Below are positions 28,356 through 35,905 of a stretch of 64,000 nt of DNA, in pieces. The notes under the pieces are model-generated. The model was given only the letters and a program-made list of their open reading frames with translations. It made no database searches and was not told where the DNA came from. Within the stretch, counting starts at the first letter, position 1. The number at the start of each line of letters is the position of its first letter. A program made the translations under genes and the position numbers. Source of the stretch: Trujillonella endophytica (GTDB taxonomy: Bacteria; Actinomycetota; Actinomycetes; Mycobacteriales; Geodermatophilaceae); contig NZ_JABGCI010000003.1 in the NCBI RefSeq assembly GCF_019799905.1, positions 186,001 to 250,000 of the forward strand, in the 5' to 3' direction.

Positions 28356-28473
28356 GTCGGAGTCCTCTCCTGGTGCACGCGGGCGGAGCTGCACTGCCCC
28401 GCCGGGACGGGCGTCCCGTCCTGTGACGCACCCAACTCCCTCGGAGCGTCCCCGTCCAGAACGGGGTTCAGTC

Positions 28474-28542
28474 GGCCCCGTCCCGAGGCTCGCCCCGAGG
28501 CTCGTCCCGAGCTCGCGAGCGGTGCGGGGCAGCGGGGTCCTC
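28474..28542 (+). repeat. Dispersed palindromic repeat, copy 2 of 4
   Basis: GGCCCCGTCCCGAGGCTCG opens it and GCGGGGTCC closes it, in the same orientation as copy 1. An internal duplication (CGAGGCTCGCCC/CGAGGCTCGTCC) makes this copy longer. It lies in the 189-bp gap between hemW and the SDR gene, ending 2 bp before the hemW stop. Confidence 0.75.
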
Positions 28543-28544
28543 GT

Positions 28545-29768
28545 TCAGTCGGTGAGCTCCCGGACCAGCGCGTCGGCGAGGAGGCGGCCGCGGTCGGTGA
28601 GGACGGCGCGGCCGGCCTCGTGTGCCGCCGGGTCGAGCAGCCCGCGGACGACGGCGTCCGCGGCGCGCAGCCGTCCGGCGGGCGAGAGCCGGGTCAGCGG
28701 CAGCCCGTCGCGCAGCCGCAGCCCGAGCATGACGGCCTCCAGCGCGCGGTCGTCGTCGTCGAGCAGCTCGGAGCCGGCGGTCGGGCTCTCCCCCGCCGCC
28801 ACCCGCGCGGCGTGCGCGGCCGGGTGCTTCACGTTCCACCAGCGCAGGCCGCCGACGTGGCTGTGCGCGCCGGGGCCGACGCCCCACCAGTTCGCGTTCG
28901 CCCAGTACAGCTCGTTGTGCCGGCAGCGGGCCGCGGGGCCGGTCGCCCAGTTGGAGACCTCGTACCAGTCCAGGCCGGCCCGGCCCAGCGTCGCATCGGC
29001 CTGCTCGTAGCGGTCGGCGAGCACGTCGTCGTCGGGCATGGGCAGCTCGCCGCGGGCGATCCGCCGGGCCAGCCGGGTGCCCTCCTCGACGATGAGCGCG
29101 TAGGCGCTGACGTGGTCGACGGGCGAGGCGAGGACCACGTCGAGCGAGGCGGCCCAGTCGGCGTCGGTCTCCCCCGGGGCGCCGTAGATGAGGTCGAGGT
29201 TGACGTGCTCGAAGCCGGCGGCGCACGCCTCGGCGGCGGCCTCGGCGGCCCGCCCCGGGGTGTGCCGGCGGTCGAGCACGGCGAGCACGTGCTCGGCGGC
29301 CGACTGCATGCCGAGGCTGATCCGGGTGAAACCGCCCTCGCGCAGCCGCGCCAGCGACGCGGGCGTCACCGACTCGGGGTTGGCCTCGGTGGTCACCTCG
29401 ACGTCGTCGGCCACGGGGAACAGCTCCCGGACGGCGGCCAGGACGGCGACCAGGTCCTCGGCCGGGAGCAGCGTGGGGGTGCCGCCGCCGACGAAGACGG
29501 TGGACACCTCCGGCCGGTCGGGGCCCAGCACCTCGGCGGCCCGGCGCAGCTCGGCGACGACGGTGCCGGCGTACTCGGCGCGGTTGGCCCCCGGCCCGAG
29601 CTCGTCGGAGGTGTAGGTGTTGAAGTCGCAGTAGCCGCACCGGGTCGCGCAGAACGGCACGTGCACGTAGAGCCCGAACGGCGTCGTCGACAGCCCCTCG
29701 CGGGCCGACTCCGGCAGGGCGAAGGGAGCGGCCGGCGGAGCGGTCCTCAGGGGCAGGGCGGCGTCCAT
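28545..29768 (-). CDS. hemW: Heme chaperone HemW (radical SAM, CPO-like)
   Basis: The 407-residue protein has the radical SAM cluster motif CATRCGYCDFN (CxxxCxxC) and a following VGGGTPTLLP. The extra Cys after YC that marks true coproporphyrinogen dehydrogenase HemN is missing, so HemW, which transfers heme to respiratory enzymes, is the better name. The ATG at 29,766-29,768 leaves a short N-terminal extension of about 32 residues. It diverges from the enoyl-CoA hydratase at 29,818. Confidence 0.92.
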   Translation of the reverse strand: MDAALPLRTAPPAAPFALPESAREGLSTTPFGLYVHVPFCATRCGYCDFNTYTSDELGPGANRAEYAGTVVAELRRAAEVLGPDRPEVSTVFVGGGTPTLLPAEDLVAVLAAVRELFPVADDVEVTTEANPESVTPASLARLREGGFTRISLGMQSAAEHVLAVLDRRHTPGRAAEAAAEACAAGFEHVNLDLIYGAPGETDADWAASLDVVLASPVDHVSAYALIVEEGTRLARRIARGELPMPDDDVLADRYEQADATLGRAGLDWYEVSNWATGPAARCRHNELYWANANWWGVGPGAHSHVGGLRWWNVKHPAAHAARVAAGESPTAGSELLDDDDRALEAVMLGLRLRDGLPLTRLSPAGRLRAADAVVRGLLDPAAHEAGRAVLTDRGRLLADALVRELTD

Positions 29769-29817
29769 CTGCTCCCAGTGTGCCGCGCCGAGGGCTGGTG
29801 ACCGGCAGGATCGGGGT

Positions 29818-30579
29818 GTGAGCCCCGACCGCGTGCTGCAGGTGTCCGTCGACCGCGGGGTCGCCCGGCTGACGCTGGACTCCCCCGCCAACCGCAACGC
29901 CCTGTCCCGCGCGATGCGGGCGCAGCTGCGCCGGGCGGTCGACGAGGCGCTGGCCGACGACGCCGTCCGGGTGCTGGTGCTGGACCACACCGGGCGGGTC
30001 TTCTGCTCGGGCATGGACCTGTCGGAGGCCGCGGGCGGCAGCGCCGAGGACCAGGGCATCCGCGAGTTCCCCGACCTGCTGACCACGCTGTGGCACTCCC
30101 CGAAGCCGGTGCTCGGCGTCGTCCGCGGGCCGGCCCGGGCCGGCGGCGTGGGACTGCTCGCGACGTGTGACGTGGTGGTGGCCGGGGCGGCGGCGACGTT
30201 CGCGTTCAGCGAGGTCCGGCTGGGCATCGTGCCGGCGGTGATCTCCGCCGTCGTCCTGCCGCGGATGCTGCCGCACCTGGCGCACCGGCTCATGCTCACC
30301 GGCGAGGTCTTCGGCGCCGAGGTGGCCGCGGCCGGCGGCCTGGTCGACCTCGCGGTACCCGACGACGAGGTGGACGCCACGGTCACCGCACAGGTCACCG
30401 CGCTGGCGGCCGGCGCACCCGCGGCGCTGGCCGAGACCAAGCGCCTGCTGCGCTCCGGCGGGCTGCGCGGTTCGTTCGACGAGCTGCAGGAGCTCTCCGC
30501 CCGCTACTTCGCCGGCGACGAGGGTCAGGAGGGCATCGCGGCCTTCCGGGAGAAGCGCCCCGCCCGCTGGGTGCCGTGA
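29818..30579 (+). CDS. Enoyl-CoA hydratase/isomerase family protein
   Basis: This 253-residue crotonase-fold protein has the oxyanion segments RVFCSGMDLSEA and GPARAGGVGLLATCDVVVAG, and AFSEVRLGIVPAVIS with a Glu where a catalytic acid is expected. GTG start at 29,818; an overlapping GTG at 29,816 is out of frame. A short gene follows closely, and both may be one transcript. Confidence 0.9.
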   Translation: MSPDRVLQVSVDRGVARLTLDSPANRNALSRAMRAQLRRAVDEALADDAVRVLVLDHTGRVFCSGMDLSEAAGGSAEDQGIREFPDLLTTLWHSPKPVLGVVRGPARAGGVGLLATCDVVVAGAAATFAFSEVRLGIVPAVISAVVLPRMLPHLAHRLMLTGEVFGAEVAAAGGLVDLAVPDDEVDATVTAQVTALAAGAPAALAETKRLLRSGGLRGSFDELQELSARYFAGDEGQEGIAAFREKRPARWVP

Positions 30580-30617
30580 CCCTTGCCGGCGGCCGCGGGC
30601 TGCCGGAGCCTGCGGTC

Positions 30618-30770
30618 ATGACGACACCCGAGGACGCCCGCGCCCGGTTCCGTTCCCTGCCGGAGCCGGTGGCGCCCGAGGACGCCGTCGAGTCGCTGGA
30701 CACCTCGGCCCTGCCGCTCCCCGACGAGGGGCAGGACCGCGACCAGATGCTCCGCCGGGCCGGCGGCTGA
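30618..30770 (+). CDS. Small acidic protein of unknown function
   Basis: A 50-residue hydrophilic product (MTTPEDARARFRSLPEP..) with GGAG eight bases before the ATG. A GTG at 30,576 overlapping the upstream stop (GTGA) would give 64 residues. No motif recognised; it is probably disordered. It converges on ppk2 with 7 bp between stops. Confidence 0.6.
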   Translation: MTTPEDARARFRSLPEPVAPEDAVESLDTSALPLPDEGQDRDQMLRRAGG

Positions 30771-30777
30771 CTCCCGG

Positions 30778-31719
30778 TCAGTCGTCGATCGCGACGGCGT
30801 CCAGCCCCTCCTCGGGAGCCGGGTACTGCGGGTCCATCGCCTCGAGGGTGTCGGCGATGGTCCGGGCGATCACCAGGTTCCGGTACCACTTGTTGTTCGC
30901 CGGGACGACGTACCACGGGGCGTGCTCGGTGGAGGTGTTGCTGATCGCCTCCTCGAAGGCGCCCATGTACGCGTCCCAGTGCCGGCGCTCCCGGATGTCG
31001 TTGGCGGAGAACTTCCACCGCTTGTCCGGGTCGGCCAGCCGGCTCTCCAGCCGGCGCTTCTGCTCGTCCTTGGAGATGTGCAGGTAGAACTTCAGCACCG
31101 TGACGCCGCTGAGGGTCAGCGCGTGCTCGAACTGGTTGATCACCTGGTAGCGGGGTCGCCAGACCTCCTCGGGCACCAGCTCCTTCACCCGCACCACCAG
31201 CACGTCCTCGTAGTGGGAGCGGTTGAAGATGCCGATCATCCCGCGTGAGGGGACGTGCTGGTGGTAGCGCCACAGGAAGTCGTGCGCGGCCTCCTCGGCG
31301 CTGGGCGCCTTGAACGACGAGACCTGGCAGCCCTGCGGGTTCACGCCCTCGAAGACGTGCTTGATGGTGCCGTCCTTGCCGCCGGTGTCCATCGCCTGCA
31401 GCACCAGCAGCACGCTGCGCCGGTTCTCGGCGTAGAGGCGCGACTGCAGCTCCGCGATGCGCTCGCGGTTGCGTTCCAGCTCGGGGACGACGTCCTTCTT
31501 CTTGCTGAAGTGCTCGGACTCGTCCGGGTCGACGTCGGCCAGCCGGATGCCGGCCCCGGGTTCGACGCGGTAGCGCGGGTAGTCCGGCTCCGGCGGCGGA
31601 TCGGCGACGACGAGCTCGGGCCGTGCCGTCCGCGTCGTCTCCTCGGTGGCGTCGTCGGCGGCCGCGCGGGTCCTCCGCGACTCGGCAGCGGCCCGCGTGG
31701 GCTTCGTCCCGTCGGCCAT
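30778..31719 (-). CDS. ppk2: Polyphosphate kinase 2 family protein
   Basis: The 313-residue protein carries the PPK2 P-loop motif MDTGGKDGTIKHV and the lid/Walker B segment FNRSHYEDVLVVRV, with WYVVPANNKWYRN near the end. PPK2 enzymes use polyphosphate to phosphorylate nucleotides. The first 65 residues are a low-complexity Ala/Thr/Arg leader. ATG start with GGAGG at good spacing. Single-domain architecture points to the class that acts on nucleoside mono- or diphosphates. Confidence 0.93.
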   Translation of the reverse strand: MADGTKPTRAAAESRRTRAAADDATEETTRTARPELVVADPPPEPDYPRYRVEPGAGIRLADVDPDESEHFSKKKDVVPELERNRERIAELQSRLYAENRRSVLLVLQAMDTGGKDGTIKHVFEGVNPQGCQVSSFKAPSAEEAAHDFLWRYHQHVPSRGMIGIFNRSHYEDVLVVRVKELVPEEVWRPRYQVINQFEHALTLSGVTVLKFYLHISKDEQKRRLESRLADPDKRWKFSANDIRERRHWDAYMGAFEEAISNTSTEHAPWYVVPANNKWYRNLVIARTIADTLEAMDPQYPAPEEGLDAVAIDD

Positions 31720-31859
31720 GCCGACCTCCGTTGGTCGATCCGACCCGCTCCGGCGCCGGGCGGGTGCCCTCCCTACCCGGCCGGCCGGTGGACGACCCCT
31801 GCTGTCGAGCGCGAGCGGATGCCCCCGGAACCGGCAGCGCCGGAGCCCCCTGGGGACGG

Positions 31860-31893
31860 TCGTGCTCTGCGTACCCGTGCACCCAGAGCACGA
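31860..31893 (-). terminator. Hairpin after selB: terminator or SECIS-like element
   Basis: A 10-bp perfect stem (TCGTGCTCTG with CAGAGCACGA, read on the minus strand) closes a 14-nt loop that begins with GG. It starts 14 nt after the TAG stop of selB. A terminator at this place is expected. The geometry also fits the bacterial SECIS pattern: loop of at most 14 nt, a G among its first two bases, and 24 nt from the stop codon to the loop. Confidence 0.6.
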
Positions 31894-31907
31894 GCGCGCG
31901 GGAGGTC

Positions 31908-33686
31908 CTACCGCAGCCGGCGCGTCGCGTCGGGCAGCCGCACGGTGACCCCCCGCGCGTCGAGCCACTCCATCAGCGGGACGGCGACCCGCCGGCTGGT
32001 CCCCCACGCCGTGCGGGCCTGGCTGAGGGTGAACGGCGCCGGGATCCGGGAGAGCCGGTCGCGGGCGTCGTCCTCGACCCCGGGCGCGAGGTGGACGCCG
32101 TCGGAGATGCGCACCAGCTGACCGGCCCGGACGGCGGCGGCGAGCTCCCGCGCCCCGAGCCCGGCGGCGGCCAGCTCCTCGGCGTCGGGGGCGGCGAAGG
32201 GGTCGTCGGCGAGCCGGGCGCGGATCGCGTCGACCGCGCGCTGCACCGCGGGCGGCAGGCCGGCCGACGCCGCGGCGACGCGCCCCTCGCGCAGCGCCAG
32301 CGGCGGTCGCACGACGGCGCGGACCAACTCGTCGTCGGGCAGGTCCAGCTCCCGGCGGACGACGGCCACCGGCGGGCCGGCCTCCAGCGGGTGCGCCGAC
32401 CGGTGGGCGGCCACCACCCCGGGGAGCGCCGCGGCCAGCTCGTCGATCAGCCCCGCGGCGACCAGCCACGGTCCGACCCGGTCGGCGCCCGGCGGCACCG
32501 GCCACCCCATCGCAGCGAAGTCGTCCGCCCGCACCACCCGGCGGCGGGCCAGGTCGGCGACGGCTCCCGACGGCCCGGCCGGCTGCACCGCCAGCTCTGC
32601 GGCCCGTAGCCGCGCCGAACCCCGTCGGCGGAGCTCCGGCGGAGCGACGTCGCGGACGTCGGCGCCGAGCACGCGGCGGGCGCCGGGGTCCCGCAGCAGC
32701 AGCCGGTCGCCGACCCGCAGCGGCAGCGGCGCCGCCAGCCGCAGCCGGACCGCCGTCCCCTCCAGGGGGCGGACCCGGGCCGCCACCGCCGCGGAGCCGA
32801 CATGGGCCACCAGCTCGGCCGGCAGCCGGTCGTCCGGCTGGCGGGTGAGGACGACGTCGACCACGTCGGTGCTGCGGAAGGCGCCGGGGGTGAGCAGCGC
32901 GTCGCCGCGGGCGAGGTCCTCGACCGCGACGCCGCGCAGGTTGAGCGCGACCCGGGCCGTGGCGGCGGCCCGCTCGACGGGCTCCCCCAGCGAGTGCACG
33001 CCGCGCACCGCCACCTCCCGGTCGCCCAGCAGCAGCCGGTCGCCCGGCGCGACGGTGCCGGCCGCGAGGGTCCCGGTGACGACGGTGCCGGCCCCCTTGA
33101 TCGGGAAGGCCCGGTCGATCCAGAGCCGGACCGGGGCGGTGCGGTCCGGCGCGGGCAGGCCGGCGAGCAGGGTCTCCAGGGCGGCAGCGACCTCCGCGAC
33201 GCCGGCGCCGGTCGGCGCGCTCACCGCCACCCCCGGGACGGCGCCCATCGACGTCGCCGCCAGCCGCTGGACGACGTCGGCCAGCACCGGCGCGGGGTCG
33301 GCGACGTCGGCCTTGGTCACCGCGAGCAGCGCGTGCCGGACACCGAGGGCGTCCAGGACCGCCACGTGCTCGGCGGTCTGGGCCGACCAGCCGTCGTCGG
33401 CGGCGACGACCACCAGGGCCGCGGGCACGGAGCCGACGCCGGCCAGCATGTTGCCGACGAAGCGCTCGTGGCCCGGCACGTCGACGACCGCGATCCGCCG
33501 GCCCGACGGCAGGGTCGTCCAGGCGAAGCCGAGGTCGATGGTCAGCCCGCGGCGGCGCTCCTCCTCCCAGCGGTCGGGCTCCATCCCGGTGAGCGCGCGG
33601 ACCAGCGTGGACTTGCCGTGGTCGACGTGCCCCGCGGTGGCGATGACGTCCATGCCGACGTCGGTGGCGACGTCCACACCGCTCAC
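31908..33686 (-). CDS. selB: Selenocysteine-specific elongation factor SelB
   Basis: SelB delivers Sec-tRNA to the ribosome at a recoded stop and binds the SECIS hairpin through its C-terminal winged helices. The 592-residue protein has EF-Tu-like G motifs (AGHVDHGKST, DVPGHE, TKAD), two beta-barrel domains, and a C-terminal third with winged-helix features (LSQARTAWGTSRRVAVPLME). The GTG start overlaps the selA stop (GTGA), so the pair is coupled; an internal ATG at residue 12 starts directly at MDVIATAGHVDHGK. The gene ends with TAG, the codon matched by this genome's tRNA-Sec. Confidence 0.96.
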   Translation of the reverse strand: MSGVDVATDVGMDVIATAGHVDHGKSTLVRALTGMEPDRWEEERRRGLTIDLGFAWTTLPSGRRIAVVDVPGHERFVGNMLAGVGSVPAALVVVAADDGWSAQTAEHVAVLDALGVRHALLAVTKADVADPAPVLADVVQRLAATSMGAVPGVAVSAPTGAGVAEVAAALETLLAGLPAPDRTAPVRLWIDRAFPIKGAGTVVTGTLAAGTVAPGDRLLLGDREVAVRGVHSLGEPVERAAATARVALNLRGVAVEDLARGDALLTPGAFRSTDVVDVVLTRQPDDRLPAELVAHVGSAAVAARVRPLEGTAVRLRLAAPLPLRVGDRLLLRDPGARRVLGADVRDVAPPELRRRGSARLRAAELAVQPAGPSGAVADLARRRVVRADDFAAMGWPVPPGADRVGPWLVAAGLIDELAAALPGVVAAHRSAHPLEAGPPVAVVRRELDLPDDELVRAVVRPPLALREGRVAAASAGLPPAVQRAVDAIRARLADDPFAAPDAEELAAAGLGARELAAAVRAGQLVRISDGVHLAPGVEDDARDRLSRIPAPFTLSQARTAWGTSRRVAVPLMEWLDARGVTVRLPDATRRLR

Positions 33687-34993
33687 CGTCCGGCCACCGC
33701 CAGCACCGCGGCGGCCAGGGCCTCGTCCGACTCGGGCAGCACGCTGCGCAGGTCGAGCAGGGTGCGCCCGGCCTCGACGTACCCGACGACCGGGGGCGAG
33801 CCGGCGCGCAGCAGCTCCGCGAGCTCCTCGGGCAGGGAGACCGCGGCGCTGGGGAGCGGGTGCTCGGGCGCTCCTCCCCCGCCGACCCGGGCGGCGCTGT
33901 CGACCGCCACCGCGTCGACCCCCGCCCCGGCCAGCCGCGCGGCGAGGGCCCCGGCCCGCGCCCGCAGCCCGGCGACGTCGGCGGCGAGCATGCGGCTCAC
34001 CGGCGGGAGGGGCCCGCGCAGGGTCGCCTCCAGGGCGGCCAGCGCCGTCTTGTCCACGCGCAGCGCCCGGTACAGCGGGTGCCGGCGCAGCCGCTGGACC
34101 AGGTCGGCCCGGCCGAGCACCAGCCCTGCCTGTGGACCGCCGAGCAGCTTGTCGCCGCTGGCCAGCACGAGGTCGGCGCCGTCGGCCAGGGTGGTCTGCA
34201 GGTCCGGCTCGTCGGGCAGCACCGGGTCCGGCGCGGGCAGGCCGGAGCCGACGTCGGCGACCAGCGGGACCGCGGTCCCGGTCAGCGCCGCGGCCAGCTC
34301 CGCCACGGGCACCGACCTGGTGAACCCGCGGACGACGAAGTTCGACGGGTGCACCTTGAGCACCGCGCCGGTGTCGGGACCCACGGCGCGGGTGTAGTCC
34401 TCGGCGGTGACCCGGTTCGTCGTCCCGACCTCGCGCAATCGCGCGCCCGTGGACTCCAGCAGCTCGGGGATCCGGAACCCGTCGCCGATCTCCACCAGCT
34501 CGCCCCGGGCGATGACGAGCTCCCGCCCCTGACCGAGCGCCGTCGCGACCAGGGCGAGTGCCGCGGCGCAGTTGTTCACCACCAGGGCCGCCTCGGCCGC
34601 GGGGACGGCGGCGCGCAGGGCGGCCAGCGCGGCCTCGCCCCGGGGGCCTCGCCGGCCGGTGGCCAGGTCGAGCTCGACGTCGGTGGTCCCGCCCGCGGCC
34701 GCGACCGCCGCGAGGGCCGCCGCGGACAGCGGCGCCCGGCCGAGGTTGGTGTGCACCAGGACGCCGGTGGCGTTGAGGACCGGGCGGAGGCTCGCGGCCG
34801 TGTCGGGCAGCTCGGCGAGGACGGCCGCGACGGCGGCGGTGGGCGCGACGTCCCCGGCCCGTATGCGCTCCTGCACGGTGCGTACGGCGTCCTTGACCAG
34901 GTCACGGCCGAGGCGCTCGACGGCGGGCACGATCTGCCCGTCGGCGAGCAGCGTGTCGGTGCGCGGCACCTGCCGCCGCGGGTCGGCACTCAT
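33683..34993 (-). CDS. selA: L-seryl-tRNA(Sec) selenium transferase SelA
   Basis: SelA converts Ser-tRNA(Sec) to Sec-tRNA(Sec) with selenophosphate, using PLP. The 436-residue protein shows the N-terminal tRNA-binding helix (VERLGRDLVKDAVR), NCAAALALVATAL and the PLP-lysine segment LASGDKLLGGPQAG. ATG start. The tRNA-Sec gene stands 50 bp upstream on the same strand, so tRNA, selA and selB may be co-transcribed. Confidence 0.96.
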   Translation of the reverse strand: MSADPRRQVPRTDTLLADGQIVPAVERLGRDLVKDAVRTVQERIRAGDVAPTAAVAAVLAELPDTAASLRPVLNATGVLVHTNLGRAPLSAAALAAVAAAGGTTDVELDLATGRRGPRGEAALAALRAAVPAAEAALVVNNCAAALALVATALGQGRELVIARGELVEIGDGFRIPELLESTGARLREVGTTNRVTAEDYTRAVGPDTGAVLKVHPSNFVVRGFTRSVPVAELAAALTGTAVPLVADVGSGLPAPDPVLPDEPDLQTTLADGADLVLASGDKLLGGPQAGLVLGRADLVQRLRRHPLYRALRVDKTALAALEATLRGPLPPVSRMLAADVAGLRARAGALAARLAGAGVDAVAVDSAARVGGGGAPEHPLPSAAVSLPEELAELLRAGSPPVVGYVEAGRTLLDLRSVLPESDEALAAAVLAVAGR

Positions 34994-35043
34994 CGACTGC
35001 GGAGCGTAGGCGCCGGGCCGGGGTCCGGCCCGGCGCGGGACGT

Positions 35044-35139
35044 TGGCGGAGGCGGACGGGAATCGAACCCGCCTGACCGAGGTGCTCGGCCACGTCGGCT
35101 TTAGAGGCCGCGGGGGCCACCAGGCGCCCTGACGCCTCC
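35044..35139 (-). tRNA. selC: Selenocysteine tRNA with anticodon CUA (reads UAG)
   Basis: The 96-nt gene encodes its own GCCA end (35,047-35,044). Read on the minus strand, the acceptor stem is GGAGGCG/CGCCTCC (7 bp) and the T arm has 6 pairs around TTCGATT, which gives the 13-bp stack expected of bacterial tRNA-Sec. The variable arm is a perfect 8-bp stem (TGGCCGAG/CTCGGTCA, one G:U) with loop CAC. The anticodon loop is CTCTAAA, closed by CGGC/GCCG, so bases 34-36 are CTA (35,104-35,102), where the usual tRNA-Sec loop is CTTCAAA with TCA. The tRNA should decode UAG rather than UGA. Such tRNA-Sec(CUA) has been reported from Geodermatophilus and Blastococcus. Confidence 0.95.
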
Positions 35140-35166
35140 GGGTCCGACAGTACTTGCCAACGCGTT

Positions 35167-35190
35167 TCCGGCGTGTCGTCCGGCGTGTCG
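35167..35190. repeat. 12-bp tandem repeat upstream of the tRNA-Sec gene
   Basis: TCCGGCGTGTCG occurs twice in direct tandem, 28-51 bp upstream of the tRNA-Sec 5' end. It lies where the tRNA promoter should be, between the tRNA and the divergent WYL gene. It could be a regulator binding site or chance. Confidence 0.55.
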
Positions 35191-35235
35191 TAGGCAATCC
35201 GCCCGCGACTCGGCGTCGCTCCCCAGGAACTGTCG

Positions 35236-35880
35236 GTGGCCGGTGCCAGCATCCCCGATGTGAGCCGCCGCACCGAGCCCCGCCACACCGCGACGCTGTC
35301 GCCGGTCGCCCTCTCCCCCGAGGAGGCCGCGGCCGTCGCCGTCGCGCTGTCCGCCCAGCCCGACGGGCCCTACGCCGACGCCGGCCGGGCGGCACTCGAG
35401 AAGGTGCTCGCCGTCCTCGAGCCCGATCCGCAGCGGCGTGCCCAGCTGCTGGCCACCAGCCTCTGGGTCAGCGCCGAGGCCGGCCACTCCGCCGACCTGC
35501 GCGCGTCGGTCGAGCAGGCGGTCACCCAGCGCCGGGTCGTGGTGCTGCGGTACCGGGACGGCAAGGGCCGCGCCAGCCGGCGCGAGGTCGAGCCGCAGCT
35601 GCTGAGCCGCAGCGCCGACCACTGGTACCTCGTGGGGTGGTGCCGTGAGCGGCAGGGCCCGCGCTGGTTCCGCGAGGACCGCATCGAGTCCGTCGAGGTG
35701 ACCGCCGAGCCCGCGCCGCGTCGTGACCCCGGTCTGTTCGGCGCCCCCTCCACCACGCACCCCGCCGGCCGCGCCCTGGGCCGCGGCGCGGTCGCCCGCG
35801 TGCCGGCCGCGCAGGCCTCGGCAGCGGAGCAGCCGCAGCAGCCCCGCCTGACGGTCCTGCGGGGCGGCCGGAGCGACTGA
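35236..35880 (+). CDS. WYL-domain protein without DNA-binding domain
   Basis: The 214-residue protein corresponds to the second half of YafY-type regulators: a pre-WYL segment (about 30-85) and a WYL domain (about 90-165) with HWYLVGWCRERQGPRWFREDRI. The usual N-terminal helix-turn-helix is absent, and no coding space for it remains because the tRNA-Sec gene ends 96 bp upstream. The C-terminus is Ala/Gln-rich. GTG start at 35,236 (alternative GTG at 35,260). It lies 25 bp before selD, so both are probably one transcript, which suggests a sensor or partner in selenium control. This is inference. Confidence 0.78.
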   Translation: MAGASIPDVSRRTEPRHTATLSPVALSPEEAAAVAVALSAQPDGPYADAGRAALEKVLAVLEPDPQRRAQLLATSLWVSAEAGHSADLRASVEQAVTQRRVVVLRYRDGKGRASRREVEPQLLSRSADHWYLVGWCRERQGPRWFREDRIESVEVTAEPAPRRDPGLFGAPSTTHPAGRALGRGAVARVPAAQASAAEQPQQPRLTVLRGGRSD

Positions 35881-35905
35881 CCTCCTCCGCGCCTACATTC
35901 GGGCC

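Noticed and set aside
30576..30617. GTG at 30,576 as start of the small gene because of its GTGA overlap.
   Set aside because: The ATG at 30,618 has a better placed GGAG and the extra residues look non-coding; kept as alternative only.
35044..35139. The CUA tRNA could be an amber suppressor of the Ser, Leu or Tyr type, which also have long variable arms.
   Set aside because: The 13-bp acceptor/T stack, the 96-nt length, the loop identical to tRNA-Sec except for the anticodon, and the position next to selA all point to tRNA-Sec.
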